Positions 8,469 through 17,387 are shown, numbered from the stretch's first letter. The stretch: DNA of 64,000 nt from Candidatus Pacearchaeota archaeon (GCA_023228245.1 JALOBN010000007.1:1-64000); one strand, 5' to 3'. A program made the numbers and translations. Notes: generated by a model not told the origin, from the letters alone.

Positions 8469-8558
8469 TTACCATCTCGGCAACGCCATCACAACACCGA
8501 TTAGCCAACCGATGATTATTCCGACGATAAAACCGATGATGGTGCCTAACCAGATCAT
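8469..8558 (-). CDS. 29-residue single-span membrane peptide
   Basis: The frame MIWLGTIIGFIVGIIIGWLI continues to ALPRW, almost entirely one hydrophobic helix with small residues spaced G-x3-G-x3-G. Its ATG overlaps the stop of the glycosyltransferase upstream (ATGA), and GAGGTGG lies at ideal distance, so it looks truly translated despite its size. It could anchor the cytosolic glycosyltransferases, act as a small holin-like pore, or be a flippase helper; nothing in the sequence chooses among these. Confidence 0.7.
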   Translation of the reverse strand: MIWLGTIIGFIVGIIIGWLIGVVMALPRW

Positions 8559-9202
8559 GTAACCACCTCGATTGGTTTCAGCTTCCGATTATTCGGACTC
8601 GGCAGCCCGCTGTTCGGGATGTTTCCGACGATCCTCCCCCAGCTTGGCCCCTGCCCGTGGAGCACCGGCAGCTCCACGTCCCGGACGACCTTATATCCCA
8701 GGTCGTTCACCCGGTAGCTGAACATCCTGTCGCTGTCGATGTGGGTGTACTGTTCGTCCAGCGTCCCGTGCTGTTCCATGAACCACCGCCTGATCATCCA
8801 GCAGTGGCCCGTCAGGTAATGCGGGCGCACCGGATAGGTGATGCCCTTTTGGGGCGGAAAGTGGTCGGACCCGGCCAGCATCACCCGCTGGTCCTCTAAG
8901 TACGACAACAGCTTCTCGACCCAGCCCGGACAGAGCACAATGTCGGTGTTGAGCGCCGCGATAAACGGATGTATCGTCTCGTCCAGCCCCCGGTTGAGCG
9001 CCCTGGTGAACCAGAGTTGCTGCCCGGTTATGATATGGACGTCAGGCATCAGCGTATCGATGAATGCCTTGGTCGGTGCATCCGAGAAATCGTCCACGAT
9101 AATCAGCCGGTACTCGCACCTCGGGGTGAAGTCCTTGAGGCTGGTCATCATCGTCTTAAATGAGTCAACCGCGTTGTGGACCGGGATAACGATGTCGATC
9201 AT
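8555..9202 (-). CDS. Glycosyltransferase family 2 (GT-A fold)
   Basis: A 215-residue protein opening MIDIVIPVHNAVDSFKTMMTSL, with IIVDDFSD near residue 40 and LNTDIVLCPGWVEKL near 90, the usual GT2 nucleotide-sugar and metal-binding blocks; HIDSDRMF may take part in acceptor or metal binding. GT2 enzymes are inverting transferases using nucleotide sugars at the cytosolic face. I chose ATG 9202, which overlaps the stop of the upstream glycosyltransferase; a longer frame to 9238 has no support. It is the middle gene of a three-glycosyltransferase cassette in the structural operon. Confidence 0.9.
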   Translation of the reverse strand: MIDIVIPVHNAVDSFKTMMTSLKDFTPRCEYRLIIVDDFSDAPTKAFIDTLMPDVHIITGQQLWFTRALNRGLDETIHPFIAALNTDIVLCPGWVEKLLSYLEDQRVMLAGSDHFPPQKGITYPVRPHYLTGHCWMIRRWFMEQHGTLDEQYTHIDSDRMFSYRVNDLGYKVVRDVELPVLHGQGPSWGRIVGNIPNSGLPSPNNRKLKPIEVVT

Positions 9203-10296
9203 GCGGCCTCCACCAGCTTGCGGTACTGTTCCGCCCACAACCGCTGGTTTTTGCGGATGTCAAACTTTTCGCGCACGAGCTTCTTGGCGTTCGTAAACAG
9301 CGCTATCCGCTTCTTTTCGTTCTCCACCAGGTCTACGATGGCCCGTTTCCACAGCTCGTACCGGTTCTTTTTGACGATGATCCCGTTGTGGCCGTCGGTG
9401 ATTGTCTGGCTGTAGGGTAGTACCGCCGATGCGATGGTCGGCACGCCGGCCAGCGTGTACTCGAGGAATTTCAGGTTGCTTTTAGACCGGTTAAACGTGT
9501 TGTCCACCAGAGGCGCCAGCCCGATATGCAGCCCCAGGCCGAGCAGCCGGTCGTAATACTCCTGGATCGGGACACCTTTGACCAGCCAGATCTTCTTCCG
9601 TTCGGCGATCTCCTCGGTGTTGACGACCAACTTCTTGGCCTCGTTTTTAAACACCAATCCCTCGTCGATGAGCGGCTCGATCACGCACCCGGGATAGCCG
9701 CCCATGTAGAGGATCTCCACGTCGTCGCGCTCCGACAGCAGGTCGGTGAGGACCTGGTTGATTTCCCGGAGGTCTTCATCGTGGGTCTTGGACCCCACCC
9801 ACCCGATCCGGACCTTGCCGGTTGTACCGGTTTTGCACACCGGCCCGCGTTTGACGTCCCGCCAGTCCGGGTCTATGGAATTTGGGAGCACCACAACCCG
9901 GTCGCTGTACCTCCTCATTTCGTCGGCCAGGTGTTCGGTGGATACCGTGATGAGGTCGGCCAGGTGCAGACACCGCTTTACGTTGCGTTTGAGCGCCGGC
10001 GTATAAACCCGGTGGGCCGGGTTTTTCGGCGGGATGTTTAAAAGCTGGTCGTCCATGTCAACGACGATCTTCTTGCCTATGCCCTTGAGGTGTTCCAGCA
10101 CCGTCAAATCAGGGTCCAGAAACCTGCGCTGAGCCACGATGACGTCGTAGTCCTCCATGACCTTGACCGGAACGAGCGACCCCTTGGTGGCAAGCGTTCC
10201 CCGCTTGTCGGCGTAGTAGCCGGGCATCATGCACCGTGCCCACGCGCACCCGTCGAAAAAAGACATCCAAAAAAACACAGAGAGTTTACGTGCCAT
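9199..10296 (-). CDS. Glycosyltransferase group 1 (GT-B, GT4-like)
   Basis: A 365-residue protein beginning MARKLSVFFWMSFFDGCAWAR. The N-terminal half contains VVDMDDQLLNIPP and LADLITVSTEHLADEM, seen in group 1 glycosyltransferases; the C-terminal half has KVRIGWVGSKTHDEDL and the donor-binding block SKSNLKFLEYTLAGVPTIAS, the E-x7-E region of GT4. The start at 10296 has GAGGAGG five bases upstream. It begins right after the capsid gene's hairpin terminator. The substrate cannot be read from sequence. Confidence 0.88.
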   Translation of the reverse strand: MARKLSVFFWMSFFDGCAWARCMMPGYYADKRGTLATKGSLVPVKVMEDYDVIVAQRRFLDPDLTVLEHLKGIGKKIVVDMDDQLLNIPPKNPAHRVYTPALKRNVKRCLHLADLITVSTEHLADEMRRYSDRVVVLPNSIDPDWRDVKRGPVCKTGTTGKVRIGWVGSKTHDEDLREINQVLTDLLSERDDVEILYMGGYPGCVIEPLIDEGLVFKNEAKKLVVNTEEIAERKKIWLVKGVPIQEYYDRLLGLGLHIGLAPLVDNTFNRSKSNLKFLEYTLAGVPTIASAVLPYSQTITDGHNGIIVKKNRYELWKRAIVDLVENEKKRIALFTNAKKLVREKFDIRKNQRLWAEQYRKLVEAA

Positions 10297-10302
10297 GGCC
10301 CT

Positions 10303-10332
10303 CCTCAAAACAGGGGGGCCGTCAGGCCCCCC
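10303..10332 (-). terminator. Intrinsic terminator-like hairpin after capsid gene
   Basis: Stem GGGGGGCC/GGCCCCCC with a four-base loop, followed on the minus strand by TGTTTTG, just downstream of the capsid stop. It probably lowers expression of the glycosyltransferases relative to capsid. Confidence 0.75.
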
Positions 10333-10349
10333 CCAGTTGGTTGTTTTAG

Positions 10350-11348
10350 CTACGGAGTCACGCAGGCGGTGATGATCCGCACCAGGGCGTTATCCCTGAA
10401 TATCTTGCTCTCGTAGGAGAACTTGACTCCGACGCCCTTGTCGTCCCCGTAGTCGTCCTCGTCGGTGATCCACTCCATCGGGAGTTTGCCGTCGAAGAAG
10501 TTGCCGAGGGCGAACGCGAACGCTTCCGCGCCCATTACCAGGGCCGATGCGATGTCGATGCTTCCGGACCCGCCGGCCACAACCGGCACCTGCGGAGTCG
10601 TGAAGATAGAAACCCCGTCCCAGTCCCCGAGGTAGTTAACGTCGAGGAAGTGCTGGAACACCGGGTTCATCTTGCCCCTGATGTCCGCGTCAGCGCGAAT
10701 CGCGTGCCAGTTCGTGTCCTGGCTGAGCTGGTAGTCCTGGTAGGTGTGGATGATCGCCACGTACTTCTGCGTGGAGCCGACGTACGGGGCGTCATTTGCC
10801 TCGAGCCGCGCGCGCGCCCGGGAGATGCTGTCCAGGTCCAGGATGTCGGTCGCGGTCAGGTCGCCGGATGCCGCCACGGTCCCGGGGAAAAGCACGTTGG
10901 CGCCGGCGCCGGCCGCCGTGTAAAACGACGTGTCGACGTGTTTGGCCGCCCACCGAGACAGCACCGTTTTGGCGCCGTTCCAGAGGTCGTACTTGGTTTT
11001 TCGCTGGGTCTGGTCCTTGAGGGCAACCGCGTGCCGCCAGCGCACCGGCGTACAGGTTATTTCGGAAAATTCCAGGGTCTCCTCATTGCCTTTGAGGCGG
11101 GCCGTGTCGCCGGTAACGCCGGTCCCAGAAAGGTCGCTCATCGTCTCGAACCGGATAATGTCTCCGGGCCCCTGCGAGAGCTCCCGTTTCATGATGATCG
11201 GCATGCCCGATTCCTCGCCGCCGATGAACTGCCCCATCACGAGTTTCTTGGGCCACTCGTTATAGAGCTTTGCCGCCCATATCTCGGGGATAAGGGCGTC
11301 GGCGTCGGTCGGCGTGGTTGCCGCCATAATTTCGTCGTAGGTCGCCAT
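10350..11348 (-). CDS. Major capsid protein, N4-gp56 family
   Basis: A 332-residue protein beginning MATYDEIMAATTPTDADALIPEIW. Features of the family are the early YNEWPKKLVMGQFIG, the MSDLSGTGVTGDTARLKGNEE segment and VRWRHAVALKDQTQRKTKYD, then SSYKIF-like text near the end (FSYESKIFRDNALVRIITA). It forms the icosahedral shell of the head. It follows the protease/scaffold gene and is followed by a strong hairpin. The start has GGAGGAC upstream. Length is normal for the family. Confidence 0.92.
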   Translation of the reverse strand: MATYDEIMAATTPTDADALIPEIWAAKLYNEWPKKLVMGQFIGGEESGMPIIMKRELSQGPGDIIRFETMSDLSGTGVTGDTARLKGNEETLEFSEITCTPVRWRHAVALKDQTQRKTKYDLWNGAKTVLSRWAAKHVDTSFYTAAGAGANVLFPGTVAASGDLTATDILDLDSISRARARLEANDAPYVGSTQKYVAIIHTYQDYQLSQDTNWHAIRADADIRGKMNPVFQHFLDVNYLGDWDGVSIFTTPQVPVVAGGSGSIDIASALVMGAEAFAFALGNFFDGKLPMEWITDEDDYGDDKGVGVKFSYESKIFRDNALVRIITACVTP

Positions 11349-11454
11349 TTTTGTTTGTCCTCCGCGTTAGAGTCCTTCCGGACAAATAAAAATGGCCTTA
11401 AATCGCAGATTCCTCCGTAATCTAAAGCCGCTTATCGCCTTCCGTCGGGAAAGG

Positions 11455-12117
11455 CTACATTTTCAATCCTTCGAGTTTGATCAGCGCCGGGAGCCGGTCT
11501 TCGATAACCGCGAACTCCTCGGGCGGCAGCGCGCCGTAGCCGTTCTTCTTGGCCTTGGCCACGATGGCCATGAACCGCTTCTCCTCTTCGCCCGGGCCGC
11601 CGTCCTGGGCCGCCCCGACGATCGCATTGGGGGCCGCCATCTGGAATCCCGCGTCCTTGAGCACCTGCATCGAGAGCTTCATGGCCTCGGTCTGGATCGC
11701 GCCCCTGGCCGCTATCGCGTCGACGGCCGCCGGGATCTTCTGCAGCTCCTCGGCCTTGACCGATTTGAGCGCCTCGTCAAACGCCGGAAGCTCCTTGATC
11801 GCCTCGGGCGTCAGCTCCTTGACGGCTTCGCCGAAGGCGGCAAGCCACGGCATCTCTTCCTTGGTGGCGCTGTTGAGCACCAGCACCCGGTTCTCGCCGG
11901 CGGTCAGCGCGGCCTGCACCTCGGTGTCGATCGCCTGTGCCCTCGCCGCCAGCACCGGCGCTCCCTCGGTCAGGAACTTGTCGATAACCGCGGTAAGCGG
12001 GTTTTTCTCGTCCAGCGCCGCCCCGGCGTATGCCGAAAGCCGGGCCGCGAACGCCTCTTCGAACTTCTCCTGCTTGGTGATATCCTCTACGCCCAACGGC
12101 GTGTCTTTCTCGCTCAT
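11455..12117 (-). CDS. Internal-start scaffold protein (in frame with protease)
   Basis: ATG 12117 (MSEKDTPLGVEDITKQEKFE) lies inside the protease gene, with GGAGGAGG six bases upstream. It would yield a 220-residue Ala/Glu/Lys-rich helical protein. Lambda makes its scaffold Nu3 from an internal start in protease gene C in the same way. The Shine-Dalgarno match is better than for most true starts in this operon. Confidence 0.65.
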   Translation of the reverse strand: MSEKDTPLGVEDITKQEKFEEAFAARLSAYAGAALDEKNPLTAVIDKFLTEGAPVLAARAQAIDTEVQAALTAGENRVLVLNSATKEEMPWLAAFGEAVKELTPEAIKELPAFDEALKSVKAEELQKIPAAVDAIAARGAIQTEAMKLSMQVLKDAGFQMAAPNAIVGAAQDGGPGEEEKRFMAIVAKAKKNGYGALPPEEFAVIEDRLPALIKLEGLKM

Positions 12118-13095
12118 GTCTTCCTCCTCCGTTATCGTCTGCACCGCAAGTTTTGCCGCGATGCGGTCAATCATTGTCCCGGTGGCTCCCGCCACTTCCA
12201 CAAGCGCCAGCGCCTTCCCATGCCGGTCCATCTCCACCGGCTCGTGGTAGCCGTCCGCGTCGGTTTCCACCTTTCGCGGCCATCCTTCGAGGGAAAACTG
12301 CACGCCGCTCGCTTCGTCGTCATCCTGTTTAAGGGCCATCTCCTCCCGGATACGTGCCCTGATGTCAGGCCTTCCGGCCGAAACGTGAAGCCAAAAAAAG
12401 AATTTTCCGTCCCGCTCCTCAAACGCCAGAATCTTGCCGATCCTCGACCGGGCGTCGGTGTCGCCGAACCCCTTGTGTCCCTCGTACGCCGGTTTGTTTA
12501 TGTAGGACGGCCCGAATGTCCGCAAAAACCGCTCGGAGAGATTGAACTTGACGCCACGTCCGGTATGAAACTTGCCGGTCGTCTGGTGGATGCGGACGAC
12601 CATCGGGTCAGAATCGGCGCCCGATTGGATCAACTCGTTCTTGGCCGCCATGACCGTTTCCGGGATTTCGGAATCGTCGGACGGTATGGAGACTTCCGAC
12701 GGAGCGGCGCACGTAAATTGAAGCGAACCGACCTTCTTGGCCATCCATTCGGCTATGTTTTCCTCGGTCCATCGGCGCGGAGGCCGCGCATCGAACACGA
12801 ACGCGATCACTTCGCCGTCGCCGACAATGGTGCTGATTCCTTTGTTGACCCCTATCGGCTCGATGCTGCCGCGCTCGAAACCGTTTGTCTCGCCGATGGG
12901 ATACAGGATGAACCCCTGCACGGCCATTTTCGAGACAACGGCGTTCGCCTGCCTGATAGCCGCGGAGTCACAGTCTGTCCCGCCCTTGTCCAAACAGCGG
13001 GTCCGTGCGTCGTTGGCTACCGCTACCCACCGCTCCTTCTGGGCCGTCGACAGGCCCTTAAAGTGGCTTTCGACGTCTTCGATTGTCCAGGGCAT
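11455..13095 (-). CDS. Fused capsid maturation protease and scaffold
   Basis: A 546-residue protein. Residues 1-55 (MPWTIEDVESHFKGLSTAQKERW) resemble a ChaB-like helical domain seen at the start of some phage head proteases. Residues 60-310 form the likely protease part (VRIHQTTGKFHTG, PSYINKPAYEGHKGFG, GRPDIRARIREEM). From residue 327 on it is Ala/Glu-rich and helical, as expected for a scaffold, and an internal ATG at 12117 with a strong ribosome binding site could give the scaffold alone. It lies between portal and capsid, the standard site. I cannot identify the catalytic residues with certainty. Confidence 0.75.
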   Translation of the reverse strand: MPWTIEDVESHFKGLSTAQKERWVAVANDARTRCLDKGGTDCDSAAIRQANAVVSKMAVQGFILYPIGETNGFERGSIEPIGVNKGISTIVGDGEVIAFVFDARPPRRWTEENIAEWMAKKVGSLQFTCAAPSEVSIPSDDSEIPETVMAAKNELIQSGADSDPMVVRIHQTTGKFHTGRGVKFNLSERFLRTFGPSYINKPAYEGHKGFGDTDARSRIGKILAFEERDGKFFFWLHVSAGRPDIRARIREEMALKQDDDEASGVQFSLEGWPRKVETDADGYHEPVEMDRHGKALALVEVAGATGTMIDRIAAKLAVQTITEEEDMSEKDTPLGVEDITKQEKFEEAFAARLSAYAGAALDEKNPLTAVIDKFLTEGAPVLAARAQAIDTEVQAALTAGENRVLVLNSATKEEMPWLAAFGEAVKELTPEAIKELPAFDEALKSVKAEELQKIPAAVDAIAARGAIQTEAMKLSMQVLKDAGFQMAAPNAIVGAAQDGGPGEEEKRFMAIVAKAKKNGYGALPPEEFAVIEDRLPALIKLEGLKM

Positions 13096-14702
13096 TATTC
13101 CCCTCCCTCAAAATTCTTTCGGGTCTTCCGGTCCCCCGAAGCCCCTGCCTTTTTCTGGACCGGCTCGACTTTACCGTCCCCGGTTTTGCCCTGGGTCCCC
13201 TTATCTACGTCTTGCGCCGCGTCCTCCCGGTACGGGATGATGTCCATCCCGGCGTCCTTGAATTCACGGTGTTCGCGTATGATCTGCTGTTGCGCCTCTT
13301 CCCAGGTGTCCTCGTCCTTGCCGGTAAAGGCCGCCTTGCGGGATTTCCGGAAGCTGCCAATCTGCGATTCGTCGATCTTCTCCTGGACCGTGCGGCTGTC
13401 GAAGCTCGTCTGGGGATACTTCGGCGTCATCCGAACCCCCGCCACGCCGTTGAGGATCAGCTCCCGCTCGATGAGCGGTCGGAGGATTTCCTCCCACTCA
13501 AACGTGGCGCCCTCGCGGATCGCCATCTCGGCCTGCTTTTTGAGCTGGTCGAGGGCGTCTCCCGAGGGCATCCCCTTTCCGTTCCCGAACCCCATGAGCG
13601 CGGCCGGAAACGGAGAATTCATCATCAGCAGGTCGAGCTGGAGCTGGAGGTCGGCCCCCCGGATGCTGTAGAGCCGGCCGTCGTTGACCATCTCCACTTT
13701 ATCCGTGCCGGACAAAAACACCATCGACCCTGCGGAAACGACCTGCTCCCACTTTTCGTTCCGCTCCCCGAGGATGCCCTGCTGGAACTTCTTGATCTGC
13801 TCATCGTTGGCGCCCAGTTCCTTGCCCATCGCATTGATGTAGAATACCAACACCGGCGTCATTGAGTAGTGGCTGTCCAGCGCGCTGTCCTCCAGCATCA
13901 GCTGCACCCTGTTGAACTGCTCACGCATCGAGAGCATGGCCGGACGGCTGTACCAGACGTTGTCCCACATCCAGTTTTGAAACCGGGGGTGGATCATCGC
14001 AATGTAGGGGATAAACCGGGCACGGGCCGGCGGTGCTTCGCGGCCGTCAAACGGGGCAACGCCCGCCAGCATCGGGTCCTCGAGTTGAAAGAAGGCCTTG
14101 CGGGTGCTGATCGGGCGGTCAAGGGCGTCAAACCACTTAAAGGTGAATCGGGCCGGCAGGTGCTTGATGCCGGCGATCGACCCCATCCCGGCGCCTTCGT
14201 TTATCGCCCGGGCAAACGATTCTATGGCCTTGTCGCCTTCTTCTCCCCCCTGCTGCCACTGCGCGAGATAACTCTGGAGTTCCGGGTTCCACTCGATCTC
14301 CAGTAGCAGGAACTCTTCCTTAAAGATCGCGTTGAACAATATCTGTTTGCGGTGCTTTTCGTACCGGATTCGGTAGAGCAGGTCCTGCGCGATTCCTTCG
14401 GCCCGGGCGGCGTTTCCGCCGTCAAACCGTATCGACGGCATCTCCGACGCCAGCCAGGTGGCGTATGCGTTCGCGGGGCCGAACATGAAGGTGCTGAGCA
14501 TCGCCTCCATGTCCGCCAGGACCTTCAGCCGTCCCATCTCGAGGGTCGTCCGGTAAAACCCGTTGAGGCCGAACTGCCCGCCGACCGCCGGTATGCTGTA
14601 GACGTTCGGGAGCTTGTCCTTCGACCGCTCCATCGGACGTCCCAGGTGGTTGTAGAGCACAACCGACCGTATTTCGTCTATGTTACTGGGTGGTCTTGCC
14701 AT
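13095..14702 (-). CDS. Portal protein
   Basis: A 535-residue protein beginning MARPPSNIDEIRSVVLYNHLG. Portal-like features include the acidic/aromatic central part (HPRFQNWMWDNVWYSRPAMLS), the long helix-forming segment with LMLEDSALDSHYSMTPVLVFYINAMG, then the MNSPFPAALMGFGNGKGMPSGDALDQLKKQAEMAIREG segment typical of the portal stem and wing. The C-terminal tail is charged and low complexity. It forms the dodecameric ring through which DNA is pumped. The gene overlaps the terminase end by 20 bases and touches the protease start (TAATG). Confidence 0.88.
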   Translation of the reverse strand: MARPPSNIDEIRSVVLYNHLGRPMERSKDKLPNVYSIPAVGGQFGLNGFYRTTLEMGRLKVLADMEAMLSTFMFGPANAYATWLASEMPSIRFDGGNAARAEGIAQDLLYRIRYEKHRKQILFNAIFKEEFLLLEIEWNPELQSYLAQWQQGGEEGDKAIESFARAINEGAGMGSIAGIKHLPARFTFKWFDALDRPISTRKAFFQLEDPMLAGVAPFDGREAPPARARFIPYIAMIHPRFQNWMWDNVWYSRPAMLSMREQFNRVQLMLEDSALDSHYSMTPVLVFYINAMGKELGANDEQIKKFQQGILGERNEKWEQVVSAGSMVFLSGTDKVEMVNDGRLYSIRGADLQLQLDLLMMNSPFPAALMGFGNGKGMPSGDALDQLKKQAEMAIREGATFEWEEILRPLIERELILNGVAGVRMTPKYPQTSFDSRTVQEKIDESQIGSFRKSRKAAFTGKDEDTWEEAQQQIIREHREFKDAGMDIIPYREDAAQDVDKGTQGKTGDGKVEPVQKKAGASGDRKTRKNFEGGE

Positions 14703-16425
14703 ATCTCCCTACCGATGTCATCGTCCTGGTCCCGACCGACGTCATTGCCCGCTCTATGGGGCGGCCCGCTCTGTCGGGCATCGATGCCCCGATCGTCGTC
14801 CGCCCGGTCTCGGCCACGGTCCCAGGCGCCCACGCCCCCCGGCCCTGCATAACCGCCGCCCAGGTGGCGTAGATCTCCGCCTTAATGCGGTCTGTCCGCT
14901 TGATGCCCGTCCGTTTCTCTGTCGTCCCGTACCGGCTGTAGGCCCGCTGGAGGTCGGTGTCGGGCGGAATCCCGATCTTCCCGTCCTTCATGTAAGTTTC
15001 CGTCAGGTCGTCGGCCTCTTTTGATTTTTTGGGGCTGTCAGTGTCGATCCAGTCGATGTTGCGCACTCCCGGTATCCCGTCCTTGGAAAACTTGAGCGCC
15101 TCCATCAATGCCTTGCCGGGGTTTCCGTCGATCGTAATAAACCGCAGCCCCAGCACGTGGTTGAGCCACCGAATCCGGTCGATATAGTCCCCGGACGATA
15201 TCTGTTCGCGCTCCCAGGGCTTGGTGCTCTCCGGGTCGCCCCAGATCGTGCTGTACCGTGTCACGATCTTGTACGGGTTCTGGCTGACGACCTCCCGGAT
15301 CGAAAACGCAGCCGCGTCTGCCGCGCTCCCCCGCTCCTCTTTCCCCTTGTTCGGGTCGGCCCCGCCGAACAGCGGACCGCATCGGGCTTTCAGCTCAGCC
15401 GCGTGTTCTGCGATGTAACCGTCGGTCCACAGCAGCGGTTCGTCGTTGGAAAGCACGCCGCCGGGAAACAGTTCGTAACACCGCTGCATCAGCAGCTCGG
15501 AAAACAGCCGCCACTTCTGGTCCTGGGGAATCCCATCGTATTCTTCGGCGTATACCTCCGGGTAACCGGATTCAAGCAGCCGCCGCTTGATCCTGACCAG
15601 CTCGTTGAGATCCCGGTAGATGTTGAGTTTGCTCGGAAAGCGCCGGACAACGAAATCCTTGTCCAGCGAACAACTATACGCGGCGTTCTCCTTGCCGTTG
15701 GGCGTCGTCGCCGCCCAGAACCCTGACCATCCGAGGGAGAGGTACGGTTCCACAACCTCGTTCCAGAACGTCTGGTCAACCACGTAGGCGTATTCGTCGC
15801 ATACCACGATCGTGCGTCCCACGATCGTCCGGCCGAACCGCTCGGACCAGAACGAAAACGGGTTGAGCCCCCGCGCGGCGTCCGAGGCCGCGCGGACGTG
15901 GTACTCGGTGCCGTTTTTCAGCTTGAGAAAGAGCTTGCTGTCGCTGGCCGGGTCAATCTCGGCCGCGAACAGCGGATGCACGGCGATAAAATTGCGTATA
16001 TACTGGATGAGCTGCTTTGCCGTATCCAGGTTGTTGCCCGTCAGCACAAACCGGACGGCCATCGGCCGCCGGGTCCCCCACAGCGCCATCTCCGCATACG
16101 GCAGCACCACTCCCCACCACGCGCATTTCAGCGCGAGGTTATACATGCTTTTGCCGATGCCGCGCCCGCAGAAATCTTCCTGCCGCTTGGACCGGAAGTC
16201 CGCGATCGTCCCGATCTGGTACTGGTCAACCAGCACTTGCCTGCCGCCGACGGTCACCAGATCCTGGTATTCACCGACCACGTCCCCGTCCCAGATTCTC
16301 GCCGTCCCCTGCGGCTCGACCTCGAAGAATTGTTTGATCCCCGCCGCCGGGTGGTTATAGAGGTTCAACAGGAACCCGGCTTCCATGTTCTTGATGTTTC
16401 TGGCGTATTTCGGGAGTTCTAGCAC
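14683..16425 (-). CDS. Terminase large subunit
   Basis: A 580-residue packaging motor. The ATPase domain has Walker A GRGIGKS at residues 87-93 and Walker B IVVCDEY near 210, followed by ATTPNGKENAA (coupling motif). The C-terminal nuclease domain has FGGADPNKGKEERG near 350 and GLRFITIDGNPGKALMEALKF near 450, with acidic residues for metal binding. The start is GTG, overlapping the upstream stop. The end carries two near copies of MTSVGTRT/MTSVGRYG, a small tandem repeat overlapping the portal start. Confidence 0.93.
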   Translation of the reverse strand: MLELPKYARNIKNMEAGFLLNLYNHPAAGIKQFFEVEPQGTARIWDGDVVGEYQDLVTVGGRQVLVDQYQIGTIADFRSKRQEDFCGRGIGKSMYNLALKCAWWGVVLPYAEMALWGTRRPMAVRFVLTGNNLDTAKQLIQYIRNFIAVHPLFAAEIDPASDSKLFLKLKNGTEYHVRAASDAARGLNPFSFWSERFGRTIVGRTIVVCDEYAYVVDQTFWNEVVEPYLSLGWSGFWAATTPNGKENAAYSCSLDKDFVVRRFPSKLNIYRDLNELVRIKRRLLESGYPEVYAEEYDGIPQDQKWRLFSELLMQRCYELFPGGVLSNDEPLLWTDGYIAEHAAELKARCGPLFGGADPNKGKEERGSAADAAAFSIREVVSQNPYKIVTRYSTIWGDPESTKPWEREQISSGDYIDRIRWLNHVLGLRFITIDGNPGKALMEALKFSKDGIPGVRNIDWIDTDSPKKSKEADDLTETYMKDGKIGIPPDTDLQRAYSRYGTTEKRTGIKRTDRIKAEIYATWAAVMQGRGAWAPGTVAETGRTTIGASMPDRAGRPIERAMTSVGTRTMTSVGRYGKTTQ

Positions 16426-17279
16426 TGGCTTGCTTCCACCGGCGCGTCCAAAAACGCCCGGTCTATCTGGTCTATGTCTGACACCGCGTCTTTTTTGCCC
16501 TCCGCCGCGTTAATCCGGGACGACTCGGACAGAAAATCGGCCGTGGCGATCGTCCCCTCCACCAGCTCCGCCAGTGCCTCGGCCGCCGAGACCAGCGTCC
16601 CGGTCTTGTTGCCGCCCGCCCTCTTGATCAGGTCCTCGCTCGTCAGGCCCAGTATTTTCAGCATCCGTTCTCGGTGGGTGGACAGCTCCTTTTTCTGTTT
16701 CGTGATCCTCTCGCTCGGCCCCCCGCCTGGTTTGCCGTTTTGCGGCTCGTAGCTCTTGCTGATCGTCTCGTCAATCTGGTTGATCTGGTGGTTGGCGACG
16801 ATCAGGTCCATGGCAAACATGACCATCTGCCCGGAATCGTCCGGGGGAAGCGTCGGAACGAGCCTCAGCAGCTCTTCTTTCGCCAGCACAAACGCCTCCT
16901 GCCCGACGGCCCTGCGAAGCCGTTTCTCCATTTTGCTCGTCACCCGCGCATCGTCGCCGGGCGTCAGGCCCAGCCGTTCCTTCTTGCCGGCGACGGCCTT
17001 GGCCACCTTCACCCGGCTCGTCGGAAACCGGTTGCAGAGGAACAACACGATCCCCTCTTCCTCGTGCCGGGCAAGCGATTCCCGGAAAATATCGAACGGC
17101 GTTGGGTGGATCCTTTTTCTCTGGGCGTAGGGCGACTTCGGAATATACATTCCGTCCGTCCCCTCGCACGCCCTGGAAGCGAGGGTCATAACGATATGCG
17201 TCTTGCCGTTGTCTCCCCCGAAAAACTCGGAAACCGCCTTCTCGAATTCATCGGGCGGCAGGTACTTTGCTCCGCTCAT
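16419..17279 (-). CDS. Possible terminase small subunit or packaging accessory protein
   Basis: A 286-residue protein beginning MSGAKYLPPDEFEKAVSEFFGG, directly upstream of the terminase large subunit and overlapping its GTG start. It has long helices (VTSKMEKRLRRAVGQEAFVLAKEEL; RITKQKKELSTHRERMLKIL) and an N-terminal part with MTLASRACEGTDGMYIPKSPYAQ. It is longer than usual small terminase subunits and I see no clear helix-turn-helix, so only position suggests the role. Confidence 0.55.
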   Translation of the reverse strand: MSGAKYLPPDEFEKAVSEFFGGDNGKTHIVMTLASRACEGTDGMYIPKSPYAQRKRIHPTPFDIFRESLARHEEEGIVLFLCNRFPTSRVKVAKAVAGKKERLGLTPGDDARVTSKMEKRLRRAVGQEAFVLAKEELLRLVPTLPPDDSGQMVMFAMDLIVANHQINQIDETISKSYEPQNGKPGGGPSERITKQKKELSTHRERMLKILGLTSEDLIKRAGGNKTGTLVSAAEALAELVEGTIATADFLSESSRINAAEGKKDAVSDIDQIDRAFLDAPVEASQC

Positions 17280-17282
17280 TTT

Positions 17283-17335
17283 TCACCGTCATTGCGAGCC
17301 GCCGTAGGCGGCGTGGCAATCCCCTCACTGTCACC
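17283..17335. repeat. CGTCATTGCGAG-type dispersed repeat, copy c
   Basis: CACCGTCATTGCGAG and GGCAATCCCC boxes flank the hairpin GCCGCC-GTA-GGCGGC. It sits between two leftward genes in an otherwise tightly packed operon. Confidence 0.8.
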
Positions 17336-17387
17336 GTGCTCGTTACTATGCCCGTCGTTCACTCGCGCACCTGATTCATGGGAAATT

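Noticed and set aside
11392..13671. 759-codon plus-strand frame over the protease/scaffold gene
   Set aside because: Arg/His/Leu-rich antisense shadow produced by GC-rich codons of the opposite strand; no ribosome binding site and no family-like text.
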